From Cerasicoccus frondis (GTDB lineage Bacteria; Verrucomicrobiota; Verrucomicrobiia; Opitutales; Cerasicoccaceae): a stretch of DNA of 64,000 bases. Positions 1 to 8,846 of this stretch are shown one piece after another. The notes under the pieces were generated by a model that had not been told where the DNA came from, ran no database searches, and saw nothing but the letters and a program-made list of their open reading frames with translations. Position 1 is the first letter of the stretch, and every line of letters starts with the position of its first letter. The stretch is taken from assembly GCA_031296915.1 (NCBI GenBank), contig JAVDPC010000002.1, positions 1 to 64,000 of the forward strand. Reading direction: 5' to 3'. Both the position numbers and the translations under genes were made by a program.

Positions 1-40
1 GGCTTGTTTCATCCAGCGGGTTGACGGAGAGGCAATACCA

Positions 41-79
41 AGCCCGGTAGGGACACCGGGCTCCACCTTTTCGAACAGA
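41..79. repeat. Dispersed GC palindrome repeat, copy 1
   Basis: Contains AGCCCGGT, one variable base, GGGACACCGGGCTCCACC and then TTTTCGAAC. The same string recurs at 12127-12163 with one difference. The core CCCGGT/ACCGGG can form a hairpin. At 12.1 kb a diverged inverted half lies next to it, so this is a non-coding dispersed repeat family. Confidence 0.7.
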
Positions 80-244
80 ACCTAGGGCAGTTTTCAGCTT
101 CTAGATCTACAGGAAGCATTACCTCAATGAGAGGTTCCATGCGCCCCTAATTGGCATTCAACCATACTCCCCAAAAGAAAATTTTGAAATAACTACATTT
201 TTTTCCCGATGTTAATGCGTCGTTAACATTCAATATGCTAAAAC

Positions 245-391
245 TAATGCAGACTGTTCGACATAAGCTGAGACGAAGCGATGCATCATTTGCTAAGGAT
301 CAGTTTACAAGAATAGCTAGCAGTAGTAGGAAACACATGTCCGTAATAGCGTGACAGACGCGCCCCTTTAGCAGGGGGGCGCGTTATTTTT
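245..391 (+). ncRNA. Possible small RNA ending at intrinsic terminator
   Basis: Speculative. A GTTAAT hexamer at 211-216 and TATGCT at 234-239 are 17 bp apart and could form a sigma-70-like promoter. About 150 bp further on there is a textbook terminator (358-391) with no open reading frame between. It could instead be the 3' end of a transcript entering from the left. No RNA family is recognised. Confidence 0.2.
358..391 (+). terminator. Rho-independent terminator
   Basis: A 9-bp GC-rich stem ACGCGCCCC (358-366) pairs with GGGGCGCGT (376-384) and is followed by a T-rich tail (TATTTTT). It has no visible gene upstream in the window. It isolates the ABC operon from anything to the left. Confidence 0.8.
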
Positions 392-404
392 GCCCAAGTG
401 CGCC

Positions 405-452
405 GATTGGCCTCAAACACGAGCTTGCCTGATCGGCCTCATCCGTGTCTAG
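405..452. repeat. Possible degenerate core of the MITE-like element
   Basis: GATTGGCC (405-412), a 14-nt spacer, GCCTGATCGGCC (427-438) and CTAG (449-452) mirror the centre of the intact element at 11050-11122, where GATTGGCC and GCCTGATCGGCC are 13 nt apart. The outer arms are not recognisable, so this is either a decayed copy or a chance match. Confidence 0.3.
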
Positions 453-510
453 TCGCACGTAACTGCGCCGCAAACCACACTCGCACCTGCGGCGCCCATC
501 CTTCTCCTAA

Positions 511-3435
511 ATGCTGAAGATTATCAAAAGCCTTTGGCTCGGCTGCGCCCTGATAGTGGCGGCATCCGCGCTGCTCCTCTACTCAGACTTAGACTCCCGC
601 GAATCCGGGGATTCCGACATTGGCGCCACAACGAAACGGGTCGCCATCCTACAGCACGCCTCTCAAGAAGTCTTAGACGACGGACGCCAGGGCATGCTCG
701 CCGGTCTGCGCAAGCGCGGATGGATTGAAGGCGAGAACCTCGAAGTCAAAGTCTTCAACGCTCAGGGTGACATGCCCACCGCCCACACGATGGCCGCCGC
801 GATGGTCGGTGGCGGCTACGACCTCTTGCTTTCCATCAGCACGCCATCGCTGCAAGCTGTCGCCAACGCCAACACCGATGGCGACACGCCGCATGTCTTC
901 GGCTTGGTCACCGATCCCTCCGCCACCGGAGTGGGCATCAGCGCGGACAACCCGCTCGACCACCCCCCTTACATGGCAGGCTACGGCACGATGCAGCCGG
1001 TCGAGCGCGCCTTTGACATTGTTCGGCAAATGAACCCATCGATCAAAAGGATTGGCGTGGTTTACAACGCATCGGAAGCCAACTCCATCAAGCAAATCGA
1101 AATTGCCCGCGCCGTTTGCGATGGGCTCGGCATCAAGTTGGAAGAAGCCATGGCGGAAAACTCAACCGCCGTAGGCGAAGCGACTGCCGCTTTGGTTGCC
1201 CGCGGCGTTGAGGCAATTTGGGTTCCTGGCGATGTAACCGTGATCGTCGCCATGGACGTGCTCGTTGGGGCAGCGGGCAATGTGCCGGTCTTCACCGTCA
1301 TTCCGCCAAATGTCGAGCGTGGCGCATTGTTCGACATCGGCGCCAACTACCGCATGGTTGGCGAGCACACTGGACTCCTCGCTGGCGACATTCTCAATGG
1401 CCGCGACCCCGCCTCCGTGGAGATCGTCAATTACATGCCCGAGTTGCTCATGATCAACGCACAGGCCCTGAACAAAGCCAAGGGTAAGTGGAAAATTCCC
1501 GCCGAGCTCAAAGACAATGCGCAGCTCTACATCGACAAGGACGGCAAACGCACGGAGAAACAACCCGCCGACGCCACCCAGTATTCCGCCCAACCGGGAA
1601 AACAATACAAGATCGCCCTCGCCTATTATGCGCCCGAGGAAAGTTGGGAACGTTGCGTGCATGGGCTTTTTGACGGCCTCAGGGAGCTTGGATTTGTGGA
1701 AGATAAAAACCTCGAAGTGAAGCGGGCTCACGCCCAGGCGGAGATGGTCAACATCCGCCCGATGCTCCTGAACTTCGATAGTTCAGACGTGGATGTCATC
1801 GTTACCTTCACCACGCCAGTGCTCCAGTCCGCCAGCACCGCGGTGGAAAAGCACCCAGTCGTCTTTACTTACGTAACCGATCCCATTGCCGCAGGCGCGG
1901 GCAAAAGCTTCACGGAGCATAATCCCAACCTTACGGGCGTTGGGTCCATGCCGCCGCTCGAAGACACCGTCAACCTGACCACATTGCTCCTGCCCCGCGT
2001 CAAGCGCATTGGCACGCTCTACAACAGCGGCGAAGCCAATTCCGTCAAAGAAGTCACGGTGCTCGAAGCAGAATTGAAAAAGAAGGGCATCGAGCTGGTC
2101 GCCGTCACCGCAGGCAACAGCAATGAAGTCATCCAAGCCATTCAAGCGCTCGTGGGGCGCAACATCGACGCCGTCTATTTGCCCAGCGACAACACCGTCT
2201 ACCAGGCCTTTCAACCCGTCGCGGAAATCGTCGCCGAAGCCGACCTGCCCCTCATCAATGGCGACCCCAGCGTCGACGGTCCCATCCTCTCCGTCGGCCC
2301 CGGCTACTACTACAGCGGCTATGGCGCCGCGCCACTCCTGGCCCGCGTGCTGCTGGGCGAAGACCCGGCGGACATTCCCATGGAGAACATTTCCGTCAAC
2401 AATGCGCGCTTCAATGAAGCCGTCGCCAAACGCCTCGGCATCCCGGTCTCCGACAAATTCCTGCAGGCGATGAAGCAAGCGCAGGCGCAGATGACTCAGG
2501 GACAGGACCAGGAATATGTGAACCCTAACCCCAGCGGCAAAAAATGGGAAATAACTATTTTCTCCTATGTTGAGTCGCCCCCATTTGAAGAGGCCTACGA
2601 GGGCATTCTCGACGCCCTGAAGCAAAGTGATCTTCAGGAAGGCAAAGACTACGAGATCACCTTTAAGTCCGCCCAGGGCGACATTGCCGCGCTCAATGGC
2701 ATCGTCGACACCGCGCTCACCGACCGCGCAGATATGATTGTCGCTCTCTCCACCCCAGGTCTGCAAACCGCCATGCGCAAGACAGAAAAAACGCCCATCG
2801 TTTTTGGCGTGGTTTCTGACCCGATCATCGCTGGCGCCGGCAAGAGCTTCACTGACCACCAACCCAACGTAACGGGCGTCTCAGTCGCCCTGCCCGACCA
2901 GGAAATGCTCGATGTGCTGCAAAAATATTTTCCACAATACAAACGCATCGGCACGCTCTTCTGCCCCAACGAAGCCAACAGTGAAAACTCTAAAAGACTC
3001 TTCACCGCGGCCTGTCAGGAACGTGGACTTGAGCTGGTCACCGTCGCCGTAAACAGCTCCTCCGAACTCAGTGACGCAGCGCTCGCGCTCATGAGCAAAA
3101 AAATCGACGCCGTCGTGCAGATCCCCGACAATCTTTCCTCGGCTGGCTTCACAGCGATCTCCGCCGCAGCGCGCAAAACACAAATGCCGCTGCTCAGCAT
3201 GAACAGCGTGACCGTCGAATATGGCGCCGCTTACGCCATGGGCCGTGATTACTACGAGGCTGGTTTTGAAACCGGCAAGACGATGATGCAAGTCATCGGC
3301 GGAGAAAGCACCGCCGAGATTCCCTTCCGCGTCTCACCTCAAATCGTCTCAGCCGCCAGCGAGAAAAACGCCGAACAACTCGGCATGACAATTCCCCCCG
3401 CCCTCCTGAAAACTGTCGGCAAAATTCAAGACTAA
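511..3435 (+). CDS. Triple-domain ABC transporter substrate-binding protein (PF04392-like)
   Basis: A 974-residue protein with an N-terminal membrane segment (about residues 7-24), so probably anchored on the periplasmic face. It has three consecutive copies of the ABC_sub_bind fold (TrpX-type family), roughly residues 43-350, 367-665 and 680-970. Each copy repeats the signatures 'L.ST/FTTP.LQ', 'H/PVVF..V.DP' and 'KRIG..YN..EANS'. Normal family members have one such domain of about 320 residues, so this is an unusual tandem fusion. It is the first gene of an operon with a STAS protein, a permease and an ATPase. Known relatives bind aromatic or other amino acids, but the ligand here cannot be told. 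ATG start; nothing suitable lies further upstream. Confidence 0.85.
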   Translation: MLKIIKSLWLGCALIVAASALLLYSDLDSRESGDSDIGATTKRVAILQHASQEVLDDGRQGMLAGLRKRGWIEGENLEVKVFNAQGDMPTAHTMAAAMVGGGYDLLLSISTPSLQAVANANTDGDTPHVFGLVTDPSATGVGISADNPLDHPPYMAGYGTMQPVERAFDIVRQMNPSIKRIGVVYNASEANSIKQIEIARAVCDGLGIKLEEAMAENSTAVGEATAALVARGVEAIWVPGDVTVIVAMDVLVGAAGNVPVFTVIPPNVERGALFDIGANYRMVGEHTGLLAGDILNGRDPASVEIVNYMPELLMINAQALNKAKGKWKIPAELKDNAQLYIDKDGKRTEKQPADATQYSAQPGKQYKIALAYYAPEESWERCVHGLFDGLRELGFVEDKNLEVKRAHAQAEMVNIRPMLLNFDSSDVDVIVTFTTPVLQSASTAVEKHPVVFTYVTDPIAAGAGKSFTEHNPNLTGVGSMPPLEDTVNLTTLLLPRVKRIGTLYNSGEANSVKEVTVLEAELKKKGIELVAVTAGNSNEVIQAIQALVGRNIDAVYLPSDNTVYQAFQPVAEIVAEADLPLINGDPSVDGPILSVGPGYYYSGYGAAPLLARVLLGEDPADIPMENISVNNARFNEAVAKRLGIPVSDKFLQAMKQAQAQMTQGQDQEYVNPNPSGKKWEITIFSYVESPPFEEAYEGILDALKQSDLQEGKDYEITFKSAQGDIAALNGIVDTALTDRADMIVALSTPGLQTAMRKTEKTPIVFGVVSDPIIAGAGKSFTDHQPNVTGVSVALPDQEMLDVLQKYFPQYKRIGTLFCPNEANSENSKRLFTAACQERGLELVTVAVNSSSELSDAALALMSKKIDAVVQIPDNLSSAGFTAISAAARKTQMPLLSMNSVTVEYGAAYAMGRDYYEAGFETGKTMMQVIGGESTAEIPFRVSPQIVSAASEKNAEQLGMTIPPALLKTVGKIQD

Positions 3436-3441
3436 CGCGCC

Positions 3442-4638
3442 ATGCAAATTGAAACAATCAAGGACGGCAGTCTCACCCTGCTCAAACTCGATGGCCGCTT
3501 CGACGCCAGTTGGTGCGAACACTTGAGTTCCGTGTTTGACGAAACCATTCGCCGCGGCGAGCACCATGTGCAGCTGGATTTGGCGGATGTGCATTACCTG
3601 AGCTCCGCTGGCATACGCTTATTGCTCAAGACCTTCAAACAGCTCAAAGCCATCGAAGGGAGCTTTCACATCGTCAACCCTTCGGACAACGTCGCCAATG
3701 TGCTGCGCCTGGCCGGGCTCCAGCCATTACTGGCAGAGGTCGCCCAACCGCAAGCGGCTGGCGCCGCAGTCAGCAGTTGCGAGTCTGACTCCGCACAATT
3801 CGAAATACATGGCGCAACACCGCCTGCCGCCGTGAAGGTCTCTTCATTTGGCGACGAGTCAGCACTCACCGCTGGGGCTGGCCAACTGCATGATTTTGAA
3901 TCACCTGCATTCCTCATTGGCGTCGGCGCCATCGGGCGTAATTCGGTGGATAACCATGATCGTCTGGGCGAGCTGATCGCGGTCGCAGGCAATGTCGCCT
4001 ACCAACCGACGGATGGCGCCAAGCAACCAGACTTCATGGTGACGCATGGCGACCTAAAAGCCGACGCCCAGACAATCTCCGCCATTGCCGCCGACGCGCT
4101 GCCGACAGGTCTTGCGCGCTTCGAGGCCCAAGGCGACCATGGAGTGATCGGCATGGCCGAATTGGCCGAGCAAATACTTTGCATCGCAAAGTCAGACGCG
4201 GCGATTCTCGTTGCGATGACCGAGACCGCTGGGCTGATTGGAACGACTCTGCAAAAGTCCCCGATTGCCGCTGGCGGCGATGATCGCTTTCGTTTTCCTG
4301 CGGTTCGCGATTGGCTTTCCTTCAGCGCAGACCGCATCCACCGCGATTCGACCACACTGGTCGTTGGCGTTATCGCCCGCCCAGGCTCGCCGATTGAGCC
4401 GCTACTGCGACCGCTCGACGCCAAGAGCGCCATCCTCGGCCATTTCCATGCCGCCGTCTTCCCCTATCACCCATTGCAAAAAGGCAAAGTCGACCTGACC
4501 GACATCGTGGAAGAGGCTTTTGAAAACCGAGGCATCCAGGCCGTGCTTCACTTGCTCGCCGATTTACGCCCCGTCATCGGTGCGGGCGAAAGTCAATTCT
4601 ACCGCGGCGCCTGTTGGTATGCGCCCGCACAATTTTAA
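3442..4638 (+). CDS. STAS-domain protein with unrecognised C-terminal domain
   Basis: 398 residues, starting 6 bp after the binding-protein stop. Residues 1-100 are a STAS (anti-sigma antagonist-like) domain, with the 'DLADVHYLSSAGIRLLLKTFKQL' region carrying the conserved serine of the phosphorylatable loop (D/S-S-A-G). Residues from about 110 to 398 are not recognised; the segment has alternating hydrophobic strands and no signal peptide or membrane helix, suggesting a cytosolic sensor or effector. Its position between the binding protein and the permease suggests it regulates or senses transport. STAS domains are known in sulfate permeases and sigma regulation but are not a usual part of this ABC family. 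Confidence 0.7.
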   Translation: MQIETIKDGSLTLLKLDGRFDASWCEHLSSVFDETIRRGEHHVQLDLADVHYLSSAGIRLLLKTFKQLKAIEGSFHIVNPSDNVANVLRLAGLQPLLAEVAQPQAAGAAVSSCESDSAQFEIHGATPPAAVKVSSFGDESALTAGAGQLHDFESPAFLIGVGAIGRNSVDNHDRLGELIAVAGNVAYQPTDGAKQPDFMVTHGDLKADAQTISAIAADALPTGLARFEAQGDHGVIGMAELAEQILCIAKSDAAILVAMTETAGLIGTTLQKSPIAAGGDDRFRFPAVRDWLSFSADRIHRDSTTLVVGVIARPGSPIEPLLRPLDAKSAILGHFHAAVFPYHPLQKGKVDLTDIVEEAFENRGIQAVLHLLADLRPVIGAGESQFYRGACWYAPAQF

Positions 4639-4653
4639 TTTCGCAACACCGCA

Positions 4654-5583
4654 ATGACTCTCCTACTCGGTTCACTCACCATCGGCCTCATCCTCGCCCT
4701 GCTGGCGATGGGCGTGTATGTGTCGTTTCGTATTTTCGACATTCCGGACATCACGACGGACGGCTCCATCACCCTTGGCGCCGCCACGGCGGCGATCCTC
4801 ATTGTCAATGGGACACACCCAATCCTCGCAACCCTCGCCGGCGCACTGGCAGGCGCGGCGGCGGGCGCCATAACGGGCATTCTGCACACGAAGTTTAAAA
4901 TCGACGCGCTGCTTGCCGGCATCCTCGTGATGACCGCGCTTTATTCAGTCAACCTCCACGTGATGGGCCGAAGCAATGTGCCGCTCCTGCAGACGAGCAA
5001 CGTCACCGATTACGGAGCGGACCTTGGCAATGCCTTAGTCGGTGAAGAAGACATGGACCTCTTCGGCTGGGAAACTGACACGGCGGATTTCTTCGTGATG
5101 GTGCTCGCTGGCGGCTTTGTTTGCTTCATCGGCGGCCTGCTTTACTGGTTCTTCCGCACCAACGTCGGCACTGCGATGCGGGCCACCGGCAACAACCCAC
5201 AGATGATCCGCGCGCTGGGCGCCAATGTGGAACGTTATGTGGTGTTCGGCCTCGCCGTTTCCAACGGCCTCGTGGCGCTGGCGGGCGCCATCCTCGCCCA
5301 ATACCAGGGCTTCGCCGACGCGCAAATGGGCATCGGCATGATCGTGTGGGGGCTGGCGAGTGTGATCATCGGCGAGGCGCTCGTGGGCGCACGCAGCCTG
5401 GGGCTCACCATCATTGGCGCGGTCATGGGGTCCGTGCTCTTCCGCTTACTTGTGGCCATCGCCCTACGCTGGGGCCTCAATCCCAATGACCTCAAGCTCA
5501 TCACTGCGGTGTTTGTTTTCGCCGCCCTCGTGCTGCCTGGCTTCATCAAGAAGCTGAAGCCCAACAAACCATCGGCCACTTAA
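4654..5583 (+). CDS. ABC transporter permease (branched-chain-type, BPD_transp_2)
   Basis: 309 residues with about eight hydrophobic segments, beginning 'MTLLLGSLTIGLILALLAMG'. The motif region 'GTAMRATGNNPQMIRALGANVERYVVFGLAVSNGLVALAGAILAQYQGFAD' is the typical cytoplasmic coupling loop of TrpY/LivH-like permeases. It lies 15 bp after the STAS gene and 18 bp before the ATPase start. It would form the membrane channel for the substrate delivered by the triple binding protein. Confidence 0.9.
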   Translation: MTLLLGSLTIGLILALLAMGVYVSFRIFDIPDITTDGSITLGAATAAILIVNGTHPILATLAGALAGAAAGAITGILHTKFKIDALLAGILVMTALYSVNLHVMGRSNVPLLQTSNVTDYGADLGNALVGEEDMDLFGWETDTADFFVMVLAGGFVCFIGGLLYWFFRTNVGTAMRATGNNPQMIRALGANVERYVVFGLAVSNGLVALAGAILAQYQGFADAQMGIGMIVWGLASVIIGEALVGARSLGLTIIGAVMGSVLFRLLVAIALRWGLNPNDLKLITAVFVFAALVLPGFIKKLKPNKPSAT

Positions 5584-5600
5584 ACTTTGCACTACAAAGC
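5584..5600. repeat. Interspersed palindrome ACTTTG-N5-CAAAGC, copy 1
   Basis: ACTTTG-CACTA-CAAAGC, located between the permease stop and the ATPase ATG. It fills the place where a ribosome-binding site would normally lie, so a hairpin here could affect translation of the ATPase. Confidence 0.75.
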
Positions 5601-5601
5601 T

Positions 5602-6414
5602 ATGCTCGAAATAAAAGGCATTCGCAAAACATTCAACGCCGGAACGGTAAACGAGGTGCGGGCGCTGCAAGGCGTTGACCTGACTATTGACGAAGGTTCC
5701 TTCGTCGTGGTCCTCGGCATGAACGGCTCTGGCAAATCAACGCTGCTCAACGCAGTGGCTGGCTCATTCTTTGTCGACCAGGGCAAGATCAGCATCGCTG
5801 GAAAAAACGTAACGAAATGGCCGGAGCATCGCCGGGCGCAACTGATTGGCCGCGTGTTTCAAAACCCCTTCAGCGGGACCGCGCCGGATATGTCGATTGC
5901 CGAGAATTTCGCCATGGCCGCCATGCGTGGCAAAAAGCGTGGTCTTGGCTGGGCGCTCTCGCCGGAGTTGATGGACACTCTGCGGGACAAAGTAATCACC
6001 TTGAAAATGGGGCTCGAAGATCGTCTTGAAAACGCCATCGGTTCCTTATCCGGCGGGCAACGCCAAGCGCTGACCTTGCTCATGGCCACCTGGCTCAAGC
6101 CATCGATGCTCCTGCTCGATGAGCACACCGCCGCCCTCGACCCCAAGAGCGCACACCAAGTCATCACCTTGACGGACGAGGTCGTGAAGCGCGATAAACT
6201 GACCACGCTCATGGTTACCCACTCCATGCAGCAGGCCGTCAACCTCGGCGACCGCATCATCATGATGAACAAAGGCAGGATCGCTTATGATTTTTCCGGC
6301 CCCGAAAAGAAACGTCTACGCACGGAAGACCTGCTCGATTGCTTCGAGGAAATTCGCCGCCGCGAACAACTAGATGAAAGCACTGCCGCCATGCTCGAAG
6401 CACAGTACGTGTAA
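5602..6414 (+). CDS. ABC transporter ATP-binding protein
   Basis: A roughly 270-residue ATPase. Walker A is GMNGSGKST, the signature is LSGGQRQAL, Walker B is MLLLDEHTAALDP, and the switch His is in MVTHSMQQA. I chose ATG 5602 over the upstream in-frame TTG at 5587, because the TTG lies in the ACTTTG palindrome. No good Shine-Dalgarno is visible, which is odd. It is the last gene of the ABC operon and converges with the gene at 6439. A degenerate reverse copy of the interspersed palindrome lies inside it (5977-5993), encoding 'LRDKV'. Confidence 0.9.
   Translation: MLEIKGIRKTFNAGTVNEVRALQGVDLTIDEGSFVVVLGMNGSGKSTLLNAVAGSFFVDQGKISIAGKNVTKWPEHRRAQLIGRVFQNPFSGTAPDMSIAENFAMAAMRGKKRGLGWALSPELMDTLRDKVITLKMGLEDRLENAIGSLSGGQRQALTLLMATWLKPSMLLLDEHTAALDPKSAHQVITLTDEVVKRDKLTTLMVTHSMQQAVNLGDRIIMMNKGRIAYDFSGPEKKRLRTEDLLDCFEEIRRREQLDESTAAMLEAQYV
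5977..5993. repeat. Interspersed palindrome, degenerate copy (reverse orientation)
   Basis: ACTCTG-CGGGA-CAAAGT inside the ATPase gene. Read on the minus strand it is ACTTTG-TCCCG-CAGAGT, one base from perfect, with the TTA flank typical of the family. Confidence 0.45.
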
Positions 6415-6438
6415 CGCAGTCCCAAGCGCGCGCAAACG

Positions 6439-8655
6439 CTATTCATCGGCAGGGGGCGGAGGCGACCCCGGAGCTGACACGAGTTCAACCCGATAGAATG
6501 TCGCCTCGCCATCCGGTTCGACCTCAAAGACATTGCTCGGCGGAGCGCCGGTTATCACATCTGAAATCGGCGTGAACTCCACCAAATCAGTGGATTCGAA
6601 AACGACGTAATAGCGGTCCAGCGCGGAGCGCCAACTGATCGTCGCGCCAACATCACCCAGCGTAAACCCACTGAGAGCGAAGTAGCTCTGATTGTCGTCA
6701 GGCAGCGTGCCAGCACGTAGCTCCATCAGATTGCTGAATAGATCGCCATCGTCATCGGCGTCGGCTTCCATCGAAGTCGTATCGCCCACGTAGTCATACT
6801 CGTACCAGTCGGACAAACCATCCTCATCCATATCCCGGCCAGGCGGGAGGGCGCCGCCACGCACACAACGGGCAAAATTAAAAATGCGAACCGCATCCCC
6901 CTGAGGAGCCATGGCAGAATAGTAGCCATCAGGCGCGTAATCGTAGTCGGTCAGCTCGCCCGTTTTAGGGTCGCTCCGCTGTGCGCCAGCCCCATGAACA
7001 TCGAGCCAAGCGCCATTGTAATACCCCATCCCTCGACCAAAGCAGAAGTAGACTGCATTGACAGCGGGTTGCTGAGGCGATGGGACGAGAAACGTCGTGC
7101 TCGACCAATACCACGGGTAGTCTGTCTGACCTGCTTCATTGCTTATCGCGGTCGAGGTAAAGAGCGGGTCGATTGCCGGCGACCCAGTCACATCCGGCGC
7201 ACGGCTATAGTCGATGATGCTCTGCAATTCCTTGGCGTTAGGCAGGCGCCAATCCCGGTAGCCCGCAGTTTCAGAGGCCATGCCATAAGCCAGGGCGTCC
7301 TCCCAAATCAGGCCGACGCCACTGTCCGCTTTTTCCCACATGAGGCCAGTCGCACGGTCCGTGATCGTGCCATCGCCGTTATCGACAAACTGATTTACAC
7401 CGTATTGCGGATTACCACGCACTGGCAGCACATAGAAAGCCAAGTCCGCCGGGTAGCCCTTCACACGGCCATCCGCCAGGTTTAGTCCAAAGAACGCCTC
7501 TTCATCCTCAAAGACGGTGGATACGTATTGGGTCGCGGTCATGTATTGCGCATCGATGCGGCGTTCACCGTTGGTCTCATCCCCATAAGCAAAGGCAAAG
7601 TAATCCGTGTTGATAAACGGTCGCACGCCACCGGGCGTATCGCCGCTGGCGTCAACGCCGGTGAAATCAATCAGCGAGTAAATTTCCTTCATCGTCGGCA
7701 CGCGCCAATCGCTATACCCCCCATAGACGTCGTTGTTGAGTGAGTCGATGTAAAGCGCTGCCTCCGCAATCGTGAGCTTGTCGTTGGCATTGATTTCACC
7801 ATCCCGGTTGGTGTCGGTGGTCTGAAGCCAGGTCAGGCGAGTCACGTTATCGTAAACCGTTAGGCCGTCGCCGTTGAGCGAGTACAGCGGCTGATTGCCC
7901 GTAAATTGTCCATCCTGCCCTAGAAACGGGTTTCCAGGCGATGGCTGGTTAATGGGGTCCCGCTCCCCGTAGGTATCCGTTTGGTTCGTGTCGACAATGG
8001 CATAGGGCGGCAAGTATCGATCGGTGAACAAAGTCAGCACGGCAAGATTGGTCTCCACGAAGCCAAACGCATTGGTGATCACACAATAATATTGGCCACC
8101 GCTGGTTTCCTCAACGGGTTCGACAACTAGCTCAGCATTCACGGCTCCATCGATCTCATCGCCTTGGTGAAACCACTGGTAGGTGACGGCGACATTGGAC
8201 GTAACGGCGCAGTTGAAGACGGCTGACCGCCCCAGTGGCGCCGTCAGCGATTGCGGGTGCTGCGTCACCACCGGCGGAGACTCCGCATCCGTCACGGTAA
8301 ATACGCCGACGCCCGTGTAGGTAATCGAACCCATTGGCGTTTCGAAGGCGACCATTACGTCATACTCACCGGGTGAGATATCGTCCGGGATATCAAAAGT
8401 CGCCGCTACATGGTTTCGGTTATCCCGGTAATAATCCACCCCAACCAACTCGCCAATCGTCACGCTGAGAGGCAAATTTTCCGTTCGGGGTGGCTGAGGC
8501 GTATTCGACATAGTAATATCGACCGTCACCCCACTCACGCCGACATCGGCAGAAGCTGGCGACACGCTGGTCACCACCGGCTGGGCTACCAACCAGCTCG
8601 CGAGCGCGATATACAGGAAAAAAAAGCGAATAGTAGATTGAAACATACGCATCAT
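6439..8655 (-). CDS. Secreted Ig-like / DUF1566 (Lcl C-terminal) surface protein
   Basis: 738 residues with a signal peptide at residues 1-24 ending 'WLVAQP'. Then come an IPT/TIG-like strand region (25-140), an Ig-like domain (about 150-250, with 'VFNCAVTSNVAVTYQWF' and 'YYCVITN' cysteines), and two DUF1566 modules (about 280-410 and 420-610) with 'GYSDWRVPTMKEI' and 'GYRDWRLPNAKELQSIIDYSR'. Two acidic calcium-loop motifs, DTNRDGEINAND and DMDEDGLSDWYE, follow the dockerin/TSP3 pattern. DUF1566 proteins are surface or fimbria-associated in other bacteria, but the role is unknown. It is transcribed toward the ABC operon. The start is ambiguous among ATGs at 8655, 8652 and 8646. Confidence 0.75.
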   Translation of the reverse strand: MMRMFQSTIRFFFLYIALASWLVAQPVVTSVSPASADVGVSGVTVDITMSNTPQPPRTENLPLSVTIGELVGVDYYRDNRNHVAATFDIPDDISPGEYDVMVAFETPMGSITYTGVGVFTVTDAESPPVVTQHPQSLTAPLGRSAVFNCAVTSNVAVTYQWFHQGDEIDGAVNAELVVEPVEETSGGQYYCVITNAFGFVETNLAVLTLFTDRYLPPYAIVDTNQTDTYGERDPINQPSPGNPFLGQDGQFTGNQPLYSLNGDGLTVYDNVTRLTWLQTTDTNRDGEINANDKLTIAEAALYIDSLNNDVYGGYSDWRVPTMKEIYSLIDFTGVDASGDTPGGVRPFINTDYFAFAYGDETNGERRIDAQYMTATQYVSTVFEDEEAFFGLNLADGRVKGYPADLAFYVLPVRGNPQYGVNQFVDNGDGTITDRATGLMWEKADSGVGLIWEDALAYGMASETAGYRDWRLPNAKELQSIIDYSRAPDVTGSPAIDPLFTSTAISNEAGQTDYPWYWSSTTFLVPSPQQPAVNAVYFCFGRGMGYYNGAWLDVHGAGAQRSDPKTGELTDYDYAPDGYYSAMAPQGDAVRIFNFARCVRGGALPPGRDMDEDGLSDWYEYDYVGDTTSMEADADDDGDLFSNLMELRAGTLPDDNQSYFALSGFTLGDVGATISWRSALDRYYVVFESTDLVEFTPISDVITGAPPSNVFEVEPDGEATFYRVELVSAPGSPPPPADE

Positions 8656-8846
8656 GATGGAAACAAAACCTATAATACCAAAAGAATAGTTAATATTAGA
8701 TTAAGAACCCTTAATGGAGCAGTGCCCTTGACATCAGCATTACGTTCGAAGAGGCCCTAAAATTATAGGGTTAATAATCCAGATAAATTCGCCGCGAACA
8801 CCCAACATTAAGGAATTGTTAATCTTCCGCATGTTATTATGCTAGC
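8656..8846. promoter_or_regulatory. Divergent promoter region of surface protein and two-component system
   Basis: 191 AT-rich bases with repeated TTAA-containing words (AGTTAAT near 8686, GATTAAG, CCTTAAT, GGTTAAT, TTGTTAAT at 8817). Such repeats would suit an OmpR-family regulator, but spacing is irregular and no clear operator can be defined. A TATGCT box at 8838 is too close to the ATG at 8847 to be used normally. Confidence 0.3.

Larger units (their letters stand above)
1..510. other. Gene-free left edge, 510 bp
   Basis: No convincing coding frame is seen here. The stretch holds a copy of a dispersed repeat (41-79), a strong intrinsic terminator (358-391) and a possible degenerate core of the inverted-repeat element found later in the window (405-452). 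The ABC operon promoter must lie between the terminator and 511, but no clear -35/-10 pair is visible. Whatever transcript ends at 391 starts either left of the window or in the AT-rich stretch 180-245. Confidence 0.6.

Noticed and set aside
1783..2862. 359-residue open frame opposite the substrate-binding protein
   Set aside because: Antisense shadow of the repeated domains; no recognisable domain.
8686..8830. TTAA-rich repeats considered as Pho-box-like operator
   Set aside because: Spacing is irregular and no consistent 11-bp period could be found.
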